Of a stretch of 64,000 nt of DNA, positions 33,923-41,790 are shown piece after piece. The stretch is from the NCBI RefSeq assembly GCF_018310535.1, contig NZ_CP074102.1, forward strand, positions 5,766,001 to 5,830,000, written 5' to 3'. The position numbers were made by a program, and so were the translations under genes. Numbering within the stretch: position 1 is the stretch's first letter; each line of letters opens with the position of its first letter. Below the pieces are notes generated by a model. It made no database searches. It was given only the letters and a program-made list of their open reading frames with translations, and was not told where the DNA came from. This DNA is from Streptomyces mirabilis (GTDB lineage Bacteria > Actinomycetota > Actinomycetes > Streptomycetales > Streptomycetaceae).

Positions 33923-35746
33923 GTGAACGACCGATACGACGGATACGCGGACGGCGACCAGTACGAGCTCGTCGGCTACGACGAGTTCGGGCAGCCTGTA
34001 TACCGGCAGGTGCCGCGCCAGCAGCCCCAGCGGGGCTACGACCCGTACGCACAGCCGCAGCAGCCCCAGCAGCACCAGGGCTACGGCTACGACCCCTACG
34101 CGACCGGCGCGGGGGGCTACGACACAGGTCAGCAGCAGCCCGTGTCCTCGTACGACACCGGTCAGCAGACCGCGGTCCCCGGCTACGACCCCTACGACCC
34201 GTACGGATCCGGCGCGTCCGGGACGACAACGTCGTACGACCCCTACGGGCAGACGGCGCAGACGACGCAGTCGGCGCACACGGGTCAGACCGGGCAGGCT
34301 GGTCAGGTCGGGCAGACGGGGCGGGCCGGGCAACCGGGCCAGTCCCGGAGCGGCACCGGCGCCGCGGGCAGGAGCACCGGGCAGCAGCCGCGGGTGGCCG
34401 AGCAGACTGCCTACATCCCGCAGCAGGCGCGCCACTCGGAGGAGAACGAGCCCCGGGCCGACCGGGACTACCGCACCGAGCAGTTCGCCTTCGTCGAGGA
34501 GCAGGAAGCCGAGCCCGAAGACGTCATCGACTGGCTCAACTTCACCGAGAACCGCACCGAGCGCCGCGAGGAGGCCAAGCGCCGCGCCCGCAGCAGGGTC
34601 GTCGCTCTGACCGTGGTGCTCGCCCTGGTCGTGGTCGGCGGCGTCGGCTACCTCTGGTACGCGGGGAAGCTGCCCGGCACCTCCTCCGGCGGCAAGTCCG
34701 CCGCGACGACGGCCACGGGTGCCCAGAACCGCGATGTGATCGTCGTCCACCTGCACAACACGAAGGGCGGCGGCACCTCCACGGCGCTGCTCGTCGACAA
34801 CACCACCACCAAGCAGGGCACCACCGTCCTGCTGCCCAACACCCTTGCCCTGACGGACGACAGCGGCTCGACGACCACGCTCGCCAAGTCGGTCGGCGAC
34901 GACGGCTCCTCCGGGACCCGGGACGCGATCGACACGGTGCTCGGGACCAACATCCAGGGCACCTGGCGCCTCGACACCCCCTACCTCAACAACCTCGTCG
35001 ACCTCGTCGGCAACATCGACCTCACCACCAACGCCGATGTGCCGAACCCCGATGCGAAGAAGAAGGGCGAGGCGCCCCTCGTGAAGAAGGGCGAGAACCA
35101 GACCCTCAGCGGCAAGATGGCCGTCGACTACGCCACCTACCGGGCCTCCGGCGAAGCCCAGAACGCACAGTTGGAGCGGTTCGGACAGGTCATGCAGGGC
35201 GTGCTGCGCAAGCTGTCCTCGGACAAGCAGGCCGCGACCACCACCGTGCAGACCCTGGCGCAGATCCTCGACCCCTCGCTGACCGACCAGGACCTCGGCG
35301 CCTTCCTCGCCAAGCTTGCCGACCTCGCCAAGGGCGGCGACTACAAGACGGCGCTGTTGCCCGTGCAGCAGGACGGCACCCTGAGCGAGAGCGCCACCAA
35401 CAGCGTGGTCAAGGACGTCCTCGGCGGCACCGCCAAGAGTCCCGCCGCCGACGCCGCCGTCCGTGTCGGCATCAAGAACGCCACCGGGAACAAGGACGCC
35501 ACCGAGAAGGCCCGCGTCGTCCTGGTCAACGGCGGCTACACCTTCCTGGACTCCGGCACCGGCGCCACCGCGCAGAGCGTGTCCCAGATCACGTACGCCG
35601 ATGCCGCCAGGAAGAACGACGCCATCGAGGTCGCGAAGACCCTCGGCCTGCCCACCAGCATCGTGAAGAAGGGCAGTGGCTCGTCCAACGCGGACGTCTC
35701 GGTGGTCCTCGGCCAGGACTACAAGGTGACCACCTCCACCGGGTGA
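33923..35746 (+). CDS. LCP/LytR-CpsA-Psr family protein with LytR_C domain, divergent
   Basis: 607 aa. Residues 1-150 are Gly/Tyr/Gln-rich repeats (YDPY, TGQ) and cytoplasmic. A transmembrane helix lies at about 225-247. An LCP-like domain (about 265-440) and a LytR_C domain (about 510-600; VRVGIKNATGNKDA) are outside. LCP enzymes ligate wall polymers to peptidoglycan. Here the SIPRD-type motif reads LLPNTL, lacking its conserved Arg, while the later YATYRAS...ERF Arg region is kept. S. coelicolor PdtA (SCO2578), a TagV-like LCP protein, lies in an equivalent nadD/rsfS setting, as I recall, so this is the likely orthologue. GTG 33923 follows gagggg. Confidence 0.82.
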   Translation: MNDRYDGYADGDQYELVGYDEFGQPVYRQVPRQQPQRGYDPYAQPQQPQQHQGYGYDPYATGAGGYDTGQQQPVSSYDTGQQTAVPGYDPYDPYGSGASGTTTSYDPYGQTAQTTQSAHTGQTGQAGQVGQTGRAGQPGQSRSGTGAAGRSTGQQPRVAEQTAYIPQQARHSEENEPRADRDYRTEQFAFVEEQEAEPEDVIDWLNFTENRTERREEAKRRARSRVVALTVVLALVVVGGVGYLWYAGKLPGTSSGGKSAATTATGAQNRDVIVVHLHNTKGGGTSTALLVDNTTTKQGTTVLLPNTLALTDDSGSTTTLAKSVGDDGSSGTRDAIDTVLGTNIQGTWRLDTPYLNNLVDLVGNIDLTTNADVPNPDAKKKGEAPLVKKGENQTLSGKMAVDYATYRASGEAQNAQLERFGQVMQGVLRKLSSDKQAATTTVQTLAQILDPSLTDQDLGAFLAKLADLAKGGDYKTALLPVQQDGTLSESATNSVVKDVLGGTAKSPAADAAVRVGIKNATGNKDATEKARVVLVNGGYTFLDSGTGATAQSVSQITYADAARKNDAIEVAKTLGLPTSIVKKGSGSSNADVSVVLGQDYKVTTSTG

Positions 35747-35775
35747 TCACGGTGACCACTCCACTGGGTGATCAC
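35725..35775. repeat. 25-bp tandem duplication at the LCP gene end
   Basis: ggtgaccacctccaccggg-tgatcac (35725-35750) is followed by ggtgaccactccactggg-tgatcac (35751-35775). The first copy contains the stop codon of the LCP gene; the second is a slightly diverged noncoding copy. Confidence 0.85.
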
Positions 35776-35918
35776 GAAGAGTGGTCGCGGGTCACCCTCC
35801 GGAGCGGTCGGCGCCACGTTCCGGGGCCCCCGGGACGTGGCCACGGAAACGCGTGGGGCGCCGTCGGCGGTCCGTGAGACCCTTGAGTCATTACTGACCG
35901 CCGACGGAAAGCCGCGTA

Positions 35919-36362
35919 GTGACCGCCACGGACCGCTCCATCGAGCTCATCACCACCGCCGCGCAGGCGGCCGCCGACAAGCTCGCGCACGACATCATCG
36001 CCTACGACGTCAGCGACGTTCTCTCGATCACCGACGCCTTCCTGCTGGCGTCCGCCCCCAACGACCGCCAGGTCAAGTCGATCGTCGACGAGATCGAGGA
36101 GCGGCTGAACAAGGAGCTCGGTGCCAAGCCGGTGCGCCGCGAGGGCGACCGCGAGGCCCGCTGGGTGCTGCTCGACTACGTCGACATCGTGGTGCACGTG
36201 CAGCACAGTGAGGAGCGTGTCTTCTACGCTCTGGAGCGGCTGTGGAAGGACTGCCCGGAGCTTGACCTGCCCGCCGACGCCAAGGCCACCCGCGGCAAGG
36301 CCGCCGAGCACGCCAAGCTGCAGGCCGAGGAGGACTCCGCCGAACTCGGGGAGCTGCGGTGA
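35919..36362 (+). CDS. rsfS: Ribosome silencing factor RsfS
   Basis: 147-aa RsfS/Iojap protein. It binds L14 of the large subunit and blocks subunit joining when nutrients are scarce. Conserved core: DVSDVLSITDAFLLASAPNDRQVKSIVDEI and the RWVLLDYVDIVVHV strand. The actinobacterial C-terminal tail is charged. GTG 35919 follows a weak ggaaag. Its stop overlaps the next start (GTGA). Confidence 0.94.
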   Translation: MTATDRSIELITTAAQAAADKLAHDIIAYDVSDVLSITDAFLLASAPNDRQVKSIVDEIEERLNKELGAKPVRREGDREARWVLLDYVDIVVHVQHSEERVFYALERLWKDCPELDLPADAKATRGKAAEHAKLQAEEDSAELGELR

Positions 36363-37096
36363 CCGCGGCGGGGGCCGAGGCGGCCAGGACATCCGCCACG
36401 GGTGACGCCCAGGCGCAGCGACAGCCGACCGTCGCGGGCGTCGAGGCCGGGACGAAGCCGGGCCGCGGTCGCCGCATCATTCTGTGGCGGCACGGCCAGA
36501 CGTCCTGGAACGTGGATCGCCGCTTCCAGGGCACCACGGACGTCGAGCTCACCGAGGCGGGCCTCGGCCAGGCCCGCCGCGCCGCCCGGTTGCTCGCCTC
36601 GCTGAAGCCCGACGCGATCGTCGCCTCGGACCTCCAGCGCGCCGCGAACACGGCCGCCGAGCTGTCCACGCTCACCAGCATCGACGTCATCCACGACGAG
36701 GGCCTGCGCGAGACCTACGCGGGCGTCTGGCAGGGGCTGACGCACGAGGAGATCATCGCCCAGTACGGCGACGAGTACGCCGCCTGGAAGCGTGGTGAGC
36801 CGGTGCGCCGCGGTGGTGGCGAACTGGAGACCGAGGTCGCCGACCGCGCCGCCCCCGTGGTGCTGTGCCACGCCGACAAGCTCCCCGAGGACGGCACCCT
36901 CGTGGTGGTCAGCCACGGCGGCACCATCCGCACCACCATCGGGCGCCTGCTCGGCCTGGAGTCCCGGCACTGGGAGAGCCTCGGCGGCCTCTCCAACTGC
37001 TGCTGGTCCGTCCTCGGAGAAGGCGCGCGGGGCTGGCGGCTGCTCGAGCACAACGCCGGCACACTGCCGGAGCCGGTGCTCGGCGACGACGACTGA
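36359..37096 (+). CDS. Histidine phosphatase / phosphoglycerate-mutase-like protein
   Basis: 245-aa member of the histidine phosphatase superfamily. Catalytic RHG is in LWRHGQTSWNVDRRFQG, and the second His is in VVVSHGGTIR. The expected acid is in LRETYAGVWQG. The first ~38 residues are a low-complexity extension. The GTG start overlaps the rsfS stop by 4 nt, so the two are translationally coupled. Actinobacterial enzymes of this kind include glucosyl-3-phosphoglycerate phosphatases and broad-range phosphatases; the substrate is not determined. Confidence 0.92.
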   Translation: MTAAGAEAARTSATGDAQAQRQPTVAGVEAGTKPGRGRRIILWRHGQTSWNVDRRFQGTTDVELTEAGLGQARRAARLLASLKPDAIVASDLQRAANTAAELSTLTSIDVIHDEGLRETYAGVWQGLTHEEIIAQYGDEYAAWKRGEPVRRGGGELETEVADRAAPVVLCHADKLPEDGTLVVVSHGGTIRTTIGRLLGLESRHWESLGGLSNCCWSVLGEGARGWRLLEHNAGTLPEPVLGDDD

Positions 37097-37137
37097 GCTG
37101 CCCCCTGTCCGGTCCCGGGGGCCCGGCGGGACCGGAT

Positions 37138-37167
37138 TTCACTTTCTGGCAGGTCGCAGGCTAAAGT
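37138..37167 (+). promoter_or_regulatory. Promoter of the first tRNA-Ala gene
   Basis: TTCACT (37138-37143), 18-bp spacer, TAAAGT (37162-37167), then the tRNA 37 nt downstream. Moderate match to a housekeeping promoter. Confidence 0.45.
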
Positions 37168-37203
37168 TCTTCTTGTTCGCCCCGCCGGGCGGGAAGAACG
37201 CAA

Positions 37204-37276
37204 GGGGCTATAGCTCAGTTGGTAGAGCGCCTGCATGGCATGCAGGAGGTCAGGAGTTCAATTCTCCTTAGCTCCA
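37204..37276 (+). tRNA. tRNA-Ala (GGC)
   Basis: 73-nt cloverleaf: acceptor ggggcta / tagctcc (one G-U) with discriminator A, D arm with gctcagttggtagagc, anticodon stem cctgc/gcagg with loop ATGGCAT (anticodon GGC, reading GCC), and T arm aggagttcaattctcct. CCA is not encoded. Identical to the copy at 41668. Confidence 0.97.
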
Positions 37277-37325
37277 CAGATCGACTCTCTTGAGTTGTCA
37301 AAGATCAACACAGGTCAGTGATGAG

Positions 37326-37357
37326 AATCCCGTTCCTTTCGAGGGGCGGGATTTTTT
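37326..37357 (+). terminator. Rho-independent terminator after tRNA-Ala
   Basis: aatcccg stem (37326-37332) pairs with cgggatt (37347-37353), followed by a run of T residues to 37356. Just 50 nt after the tRNA, it ends that transcript and lies before the convergent regulator gene. Confidence 0.85.
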
Positions 37358-38274
37358 CATGTCCCCCAGGATGTCGGTGACATGGGCGACACCGGTCCCA
37401 GGGATGCAGTGGCCGCTTCGAGTGACGGTGGCCACAACCGCTCCCGCCGCTCGCGCAGAACCGCCAGCCCCTTGCGCGCCTTCTCGTCGTCCGGGGTGTA
37501 GGCGACGATCCGGCACTCCGGCATCCCGTCGATGGACAGTGACACCGAGGTCATCCGCAGCTCGCCCACCGCCTCATGGCGGAACGTCTTCACACGCGGT
37601 CCCGGCGGGAGGACGTCCCCGCCCGCCCACAACTCGGCGAAGCGCGGGCTGGCGGCCGACAGCCCGCGTATGTAGTCCTCCCAGGCGGGCTCGCCGACAT
37701 GTCTGCCGTACGCGGAGCGCAGCGTCGCCACCATCAACGGCAGTTCGCTGTCCCGGAACACCACGGGGCAGCCGGGCTCGGGCACGGTGAACAGGGTCCA
37801 CAGCACGTTGGGAACGCCGATGTCGAGCGTCTGTGGCACGAAGAACAGGTCCCGGTAGGGGGGGTTGGCGGCCAGGATGTCGTACCGCGAGTTGTAGACC
37901 GCCGCCGGGCGCGGATCGAGGGCGTCGATGATGCCCTGGATCTCCGCGCTCACGGTCTGCGCGGGGAGCTCCGGCTCGGACTCGTAGGGCACTTCGGCCA
38001 AGTGGTACAGATGCTCCCGCTCGGTCTGGTCCAGGCGCAGGGTGCGCGCCACCGCGTCCAGGACCTGAGGAGAGGCGTTGATGGGGCGGCCCTGCTCCAG
38101 CCATGTGTACCAGGTCACACCGACCCCGGAGAGCTGCGCGACCTCTTCGCGGCGCAGCCCCGGCGTACGGCGCCGGAAGCCCGGGGGCATCCCCACGTCG
38201 GCGGGTGTCACCCGCGCCCGCCGGCCGCGCAGAAAGCCGGCCAGCTCCGGCCTGCGACGCTGTGTCGTGTTCAT
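37357..38274 (-). CDS. XRE-family regulator with MmyB-like ligand domain
   Basis: 305-aa transcription factor. N-terminal HTH_31/XRE domain (about 12-75; TPGLRREEVAQLSGVGVTWYTWLEQGR), then a PAS-like MmyB ligand-binding domain (about 105-270; YNSRYDILAANPPYRDLF, LWTLFTVP) that binds a fatty-acid-like ligand in the family. Many such regulators control an adjacent divergent gene. ATG 38274 is chosen over 38346: gggggaag lies about 8 nt upstream. Divergent from the MFS exporter 119 bp away, which it probably represses. Confidence 0.88.
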   Translation of the reverse strand: MNTTQRRRPELAGFLRGRRARVTPADVGMPPGFRRRTPGLRREEVAQLSGVGVTWYTWLEQGRPINASPQVLDAVARTLRLDQTEREHLYHLAEVPYESEPELPAQTVSAEIQGIIDALDPRPAAVYNSRYDILAANPPYRDLFFVPQTLDIGVPNVLWTLFTVPEPGCPVVFRDSELPLMVATLRSAYGRHVGEPAWEDYIRGLSAASPRFAELWAGGDVLPPGPRVKTFRHEAVGELRMTSVSLSIDGMPECRIVAYTPDDEKARKGLAVLRERRERLWPPSLEAATASLGPVSPMSPTSWGT

Positions 38275-38328
38275 CGGCTTCACTTCCCCCGTCTTCCATC
38301 GTCCGCGCCGAACCCGACCGCTGCCAGG

Positions 38329-38345
38329 TGCTGTCAGTACCAGCA
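38329..38345. promoter_or_regulatory. Candidate operator TGCTG-N7-CAGCA
   Basis: 5-bp inverted repeat tgctg (38329-38333) and cagca (38341-38345) in the divergent promoter region between the regulator and exporter genes. Placement suits autoregulation and exporter control. Short, so chance cannot be excluded. Confidence 0.35.
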
Positions 38346-38393
38346 TCGGCGGGCTCTCGGCACCCGTATCCGGCCGACGCCAGGCTCGGAGTC

Positions 38394-39863
38394 ATGACGA
38401 CGACAACCCCCGCGGGCCCAGGTGCCGCAGCGGATTCAAGTCCTGCGACCAGTAAAGCCCCCGGCACTGACAATCGCCCCGGACGGCTGCTCGCGGCCGT
38501 GCTCACAGCCCAGTTCATGGCGCTGCTCGACGTTTTCATCGTGAACGTCGCCGTGCCCACGATCGGTTCCGAACTCCACGCGTCCGGCGCCGGAATGCAG
38601 TTGGTGGTCGCCGGATACTCCATCGCGTACGCCGTACTGCTGATCACCGGCGCGCGCCTCGGCGACCTGCTCGGTCACCGTCGCGTCCACCTCGCCGGAC
38701 TCGCGCTGTTCACCGCGGCCTCGCTGGCGTGCGGACTCGCACGGGGAACCGGGGAGTTGATCGCCTTCCGGCTGGTGCAGGGCGCAGGTGCGGCCGTGAT
38801 GATCCCGCAGGTGCTCAGCCTGATCCAGCGCCACTTCACCGGCGAGGCCCGGGCCCGTGCCCTCGGCGCGTACTCCGCCGTCGTCGCGACGGGTGCCGCG
38901 GCCGGACAGGTGCTGGGCGGTGTCCTGGTCAGCGCCGACCTGTTCGGCACCGGCTGGCGGCCGGTGTTCCTCGTCAACGTGCCCGTGGGCCTCGTACTCC
39001 TGGCCGTCGGCCACCGCGTCCTGCCACGGGACGCCGCGGGAGCCGTGGAGCGCTCACGCGGCCTCGACCTGCCGGGCCTCGTCCTGCTCGGCGCCGCCGT
39101 GTCGCTGCTCACCGTGCCGCTCGTGCTCGGTCAGGAGGAGGGCTGGCCGCTGTGGTCCTGGCTGTCGCTCGGCGCGGCCGCGGTCCTCTTCACCCTTCTC
39201 TGTCTGTACGAGTCCCGGCTCGCCCGGCGGGGTGGAGCGCCGCTGATCTCACCCCGGGTGCTGCGCCACCCCGGCATGGGTCTCGCGGTCTTCCGCCTGC
39301 TCGCGGTGATGGCGGTCAACGCGGGCTTCCTGTTCGCTCTGACCCTGCACGTTCAGGGCGGGCTCGGGTACAGCGCGCTGCGCGCCGGACTCACCTTCGC
39401 GCCGACCGCGGTGGTCTTCGGCCTGGTCGGTCTGACCTGGCGCAACTGGCCGACCGCTCTGCAACGTGTCCTGATCCCCACCGGCTTCGTCATCGCCGCC
39501 GTGTCCGTCGCCGGCGTCGGAACCGTGCTGAAGGGCGGGGGCGACGGCGGTCCCTGGCTGTATGTGGCGTTCGCAGGCGTGGGGACCGGCCTCGCGCTGG
39601 GCTTCAGTCCCACGCTGACCAGGGCTCTGGCCACGGTACGGCCCGAGGACGCGGCGGACGCGAGTGGACTGCTCGCGACGGTCGCCCAGCTCGGTCAGCT
39701 GATCGGTGTCGCGGCCTTTGGCACACTCTTCTTGAACCGACTTGAGTCACTTGGGGCTCCGGGGGCGTATACCTCTGCGGACGCGCTCCTCATGTGCACG
39801 TATGCGCTGGCCGCGACGGCCACGTCGGGTGCCGTGTCCGGACTGGTACGAAGGCGTCGCTGA
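38394..39863 (+). CDS. MFS transporter, DHA2-like (14-TM)
   Basis: 489-aa drug:H+ antiporter type exporter. The first segment carries LLDVFIVNVAVPTIG (motif D1), then GARLGDLLGHRRV (motif A) and RLVQGAGAAVMIPQVLSL (motif C-like), with about 14 hydrophobic segments. It probably exports a toxic or antibiotic-like compound. ATG 38394 is the start (ggag immediately upstream, spacing short); the ORF extends far upstream but reads through the divergent regulator. Likely controlled by the adjacent XRE/MmyB regulator. Confidence 0.93.
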   Translation: MTTTTPAGPGAAADSSPATSKAPGTDNRPGRLLAAVLTAQFMALLDVFIVNVAVPTIGSELHASGAGMQLVVAGYSIAYAVLLITGARLGDLLGHRRVHLAGLALFTAASLACGLARGTGELIAFRLVQGAGAAVMIPQVLSLIQRHFTGEARARALGAYSAVVATGAAAGQVLGGVLVSADLFGTGWRPVFLVNVPVGLVLLAVGHRVLPRDAAGAVERSRGLDLPGLVLLGAAVSLLTVPLVLGQEEGWPLWSWLSLGAAAVLFTLLCLYESRLARRGGAPLISPRVLRHPGMGLAVFRLLAVMAVNAGFLFALTLHVQGGLGYSALRAGLTFAPTAVVFGLVGLTWRNWPTALQRVLIPTGFVIAAVSVAGVGTVLKGGGDGGPWLYVAFAGVGTGLALGFSPTLTRALATVRPEDAADASGLLATVAQLGQLIGVAAFGTLFLNRLESLGAPGAYTSADALLMCTYALAATATSGAVSGLVRRRR

Positions 39864-39932
39864 CCGTATTGCTCCGGCCGTGGCAGAATCAAACGGCCGG
39901 AAGGGGGCGCGGCCCGACGGGAGGGAGAAGCG

Positions 39933-40106
39933 ATGCCTGCGAGCATCCTCGAGGAGGTCGATGATCTCCTCGACGTGGCACAGACACGTAGAAGAGCCAC
40001 TCTCCTCGACTGTCCTTCCTGCGGATCGGTCCACGTCGCCCAGGTCCTCGGCGACAACGGCGGGATCTCCTACGTGTGCACGGCCTGCGGCCACAGCTGG
40101 AGCTGA
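39933..40106 (+). CDS. Small zinc-ribbon protein, 57 aa
   Basis: 57 aa: MPASILEEVDDLLDVAQT, then two zinc-binding pairs CPSC (27-30) and CTAC (49-52), a rubredoxin/zinc-ribbon-like knuckle arrangement. A strong gagggag site precedes ATG 39933. Its TGA is 3 nt before the next gene, which encodes another CxxC protein, so they are probably co-translated. Confidence 0.82.
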   Translation: MPASILEEVDDLLDVAQTRRRATLLDCPSCGSVHVAQVLGDNGGISYVCTACGHSWS

Positions 40107-40109
40107 TCG

Positions 40110-40343
40110 ATGGGTGCACACAGGCGGAAGTGCGATTGGTGCGGCAGTGGTACGCCGATCGTCCGCGACATGGAGCCGGTCAACCACGACTACCAGTACT
40201 GGTGTGAGGAGTGCGCGCGGGCGCTGATCATAAAAGGCGACCCGATCGAGACGTACCGCGAGTTGGAGGGCGAGCCGATCTACGGCCGGCTCCTCGACGA
40301 GCACTGCACGCTCAAACGGTTCTATTCGTTCGCCACAGCCTGA
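40110..40343 (+). CDS. Small CxxC zinc-binding-like protein, 77 aa
   Basis: 77 aa with CDWC (8-11) and CEEC (32-35), a likely zinc site, and a C-terminal acidic/aromatic region ending CTLKRFYSFATA. ATG 40110 is 3 nt after the stop of the 57-aa zinc-ribbon gene, with ggag 8 nt upstream. Its 3' end overlaps the convergent mannosyltransferase gene by 32 bp. Function unknown. Confidence 0.75.
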   Translation: MGAHRRKCDWCGSGTPIVRDMEPVNHDYQYWCEECARALIIKGDPIETYRELEGEPIYGRLLDEHCTLKRFYSFATA

Positions 40344-41532
40344 CCCCGATCAGGGTCAGGAAGACGAGACCGGCTCCTTCGTAGAGGGCCGACAACGTCA
40401 ACTGGGCGCCCGTCTGTTGCAGTTCGAGCCGTCCCGGGCCGTGTGGCACCCACCACAGCGCGTACGAGCAGAAGACCAGCGCCGTACCGATGGCGGTCAC
40501 CGGCGCCGCACCGACGGCGGCCGCCCGGCCGCGCGTGCCGAGGATCAGCACCATCGGCACGCACCACACCCAGTGGTGCGACCATGACACCGGACTGATC
40601 AGCAGTGCCGTGACCGCGCAGACGGTCACCGCCCAGTCGCGCCGCCCGCGCAGCTCCGCCGCCACGGCGACCCCGAGGCCCAGGGAGCCCGTCACGGCCG
40701 CCGCGGCGACCCACCAGAAGCCCGGCTGAGTGGTGTGCAGCAGCCGGGCCAGTACCCCGCGCAGCGACTGGTTCGCGGTGTCCTCCACGAGCCCGACCCG
40801 GCCTGTCTCGAAGACCATGCGGCTCCAGAAGCGCCACGAGTCGTACGGCAGGGCGGAGGTCGCCAGCAGGGTTGCCCCGGCGAACGTGACGCCCGCCCCG
40901 CGCGCGTGCCGCAGCCAGGGGCCTCCGGGGCTCCGCCGTGCGTATGTCACGGCACCGGTGACCAGCAGGAACACCGCGAAGAGCGCCGGTGTCAGCTTGA
41001 TCGCCGCCGCGAGTCCGATGCCCACTCCGGCCCAGCGGTGCCAGGGCCGCCGCGTCAGGTCCCACAGCACCAGTACTCCGAGCAGCAGATTGATCTGCCC
41101 GTACCGCACGGTCGTCCACACCGGCTCGCACCACACGGCCGCCGCGGAAGCCCACCAGACGCTCTCCACGCGCGCGTGGTCGACGAGCCGTAGCGAGAGG
41201 GTCACGAACACCACAAGAAGGGCCAGATTTCCGGCCGTCGCCAGGGTCCGCATGGCCGACGTGTCCAGCAGAGTCAGCGGTGTGAACAGCAGCGCCGCGA
41301 ACGGCGGGTAGGTGGTCGGCAGATGGGCCTCGGTCGTACGCAGCGCGTAGAGGTCGCCGCCCGCGCGGACGGTCTCGCCCTCCGCCCGGTACACCATCAG
41401 GTCGATCATCGACACGTGCGCGGCCCGCTGCGCCCACCAGAAGGCGGCGAAGGACAACAGGCACGCCCCCAGGGCGACGGGCGCACTGCGGCGGACACGG
41501 GGGAGCGCGATCACGGTCACGAAGGCCGACAC
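40312..41532 (-). CDS. GT87 (DUF2029) polyprenol-phosphate-dependent mannosyltransferase
   Basis: 406-aa multi-pass membrane protein of the PimE/GT87 family, which adds mannose from polyprenyl-phosphate mannose to lipids or polymers on the outer face. Marks: a first loop with Asp in MIDLMVYR, TTYPPFAALLFTPL, RYGQINLLLGVLVLWDL, LKLTPALFAV-like block (AIKLTPALFAVFLLV) and SWSHHWVWCVPMVLIL. About ten hydrophobic segments. GTG 41532 is the start. It overlaps the zinc-protein gene 3' end by 32 bp. Confidence 0.9.
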   Translation of the reverse strand: MSAFVTVIALPRVRRSAPVALGACLLSFAAFWWAQRAAHVSMIDLMVYRAEGETVRAGGDLYALRTTEAHLPTTYPPFAALLFTPLTLLDTSAMRTLATAGNLALLVVFVTLSLRLVDHARVESVWWASAAAVWCEPVWTTVRYGQINLLLGVLVLWDLTRRPWHRWAGVGIGLAAAIKLTPALFAVFLLVTGAVTYARRSPGGPWLRHARGAGVTFAGATLLATSALPYDSWRFWSRMVFETGRVGLVEDTANQSLRGVLARLLHTTQPGFWWVAAAAVTGSLGLGVAVAAELRGRRDWAVTVCAVTALLISPVSWSHHWVWCVPMVLILGTRGRAAAVGAAPVTAIGTALVFCSYALWWVPHGPGRLELQQTGAQLTLSALYEGAGLVFLTLIGVRLWRTNRTV

Positions 41533-41598
41533 TATCCCTCATGTCCGCATTGTCCGCACGGCACGGAATCGATTTGGTGGTCCACGGGGAGGACCGTG

Positions 41599-41604
41599 TA
41601 ATGT
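41599..41604 (+). promoter_or_regulatory. -10 element of the second tRNA-Ala gene
   Basis: TAATGT at 41599-41604, with a poor TTGGTG 19 bp upstream. The leader to the tRNA contains a perfect atgcggc-ttc-gccgcat hairpin (41643-41659). Confidence 0.35.
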
Positions 41605-41667
41605 TGGCGTCGCCGCCGGGGAAACCGGGCGACACGGTCGATATGCGGCTTCGCCGCATGGCCACGA

Positions 41668-41740
41668 GGGGCTATAGCTCAGTTGGTAGAGCGCCTGCAT
41701 GGCATGCAGGAGGTCAGGAGTTCAATTCTCCTTAGCTCCA
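41668..41740 (+). tRNA. tRNA-Ala (GGC), second copy
   Basis: 73 nt, identical to 37204-37276. The identity extends only 1 nt upstream and 2 nt downstream, so the copies share the tRNA rather than a longer duplication. Anticodon GGC (GCC codons). Confidence 0.97.
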
Positions 41741-41748
41741 CAAATATT

Positions 41749-41783
41749 GAAGGCGGGTCACCCGGTCAGGGTGACCCGCCTTC
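41749..41783. terminator. Bidirectional hairpin after the second tRNA-Ala
   Basis: 15-bp perfect stem gaaggcgggtcaccc (41749-41763) with gggtgacccgccttc (41769-41783) and a 5-nt loop. Serves the tRNA on the plus strand and the convergent NuoF-like gene on the minus strand. Confidence 0.9.
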
Positions 41784-41790
41784 GTCGTGT

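Noticed and set aside
37204..41740. Integrated genomic island
   Set aside because: No integrase, excisionase or phage gene and no partial tRNA at either end; both tRNAs are complete, so kept only as a possible cassette.
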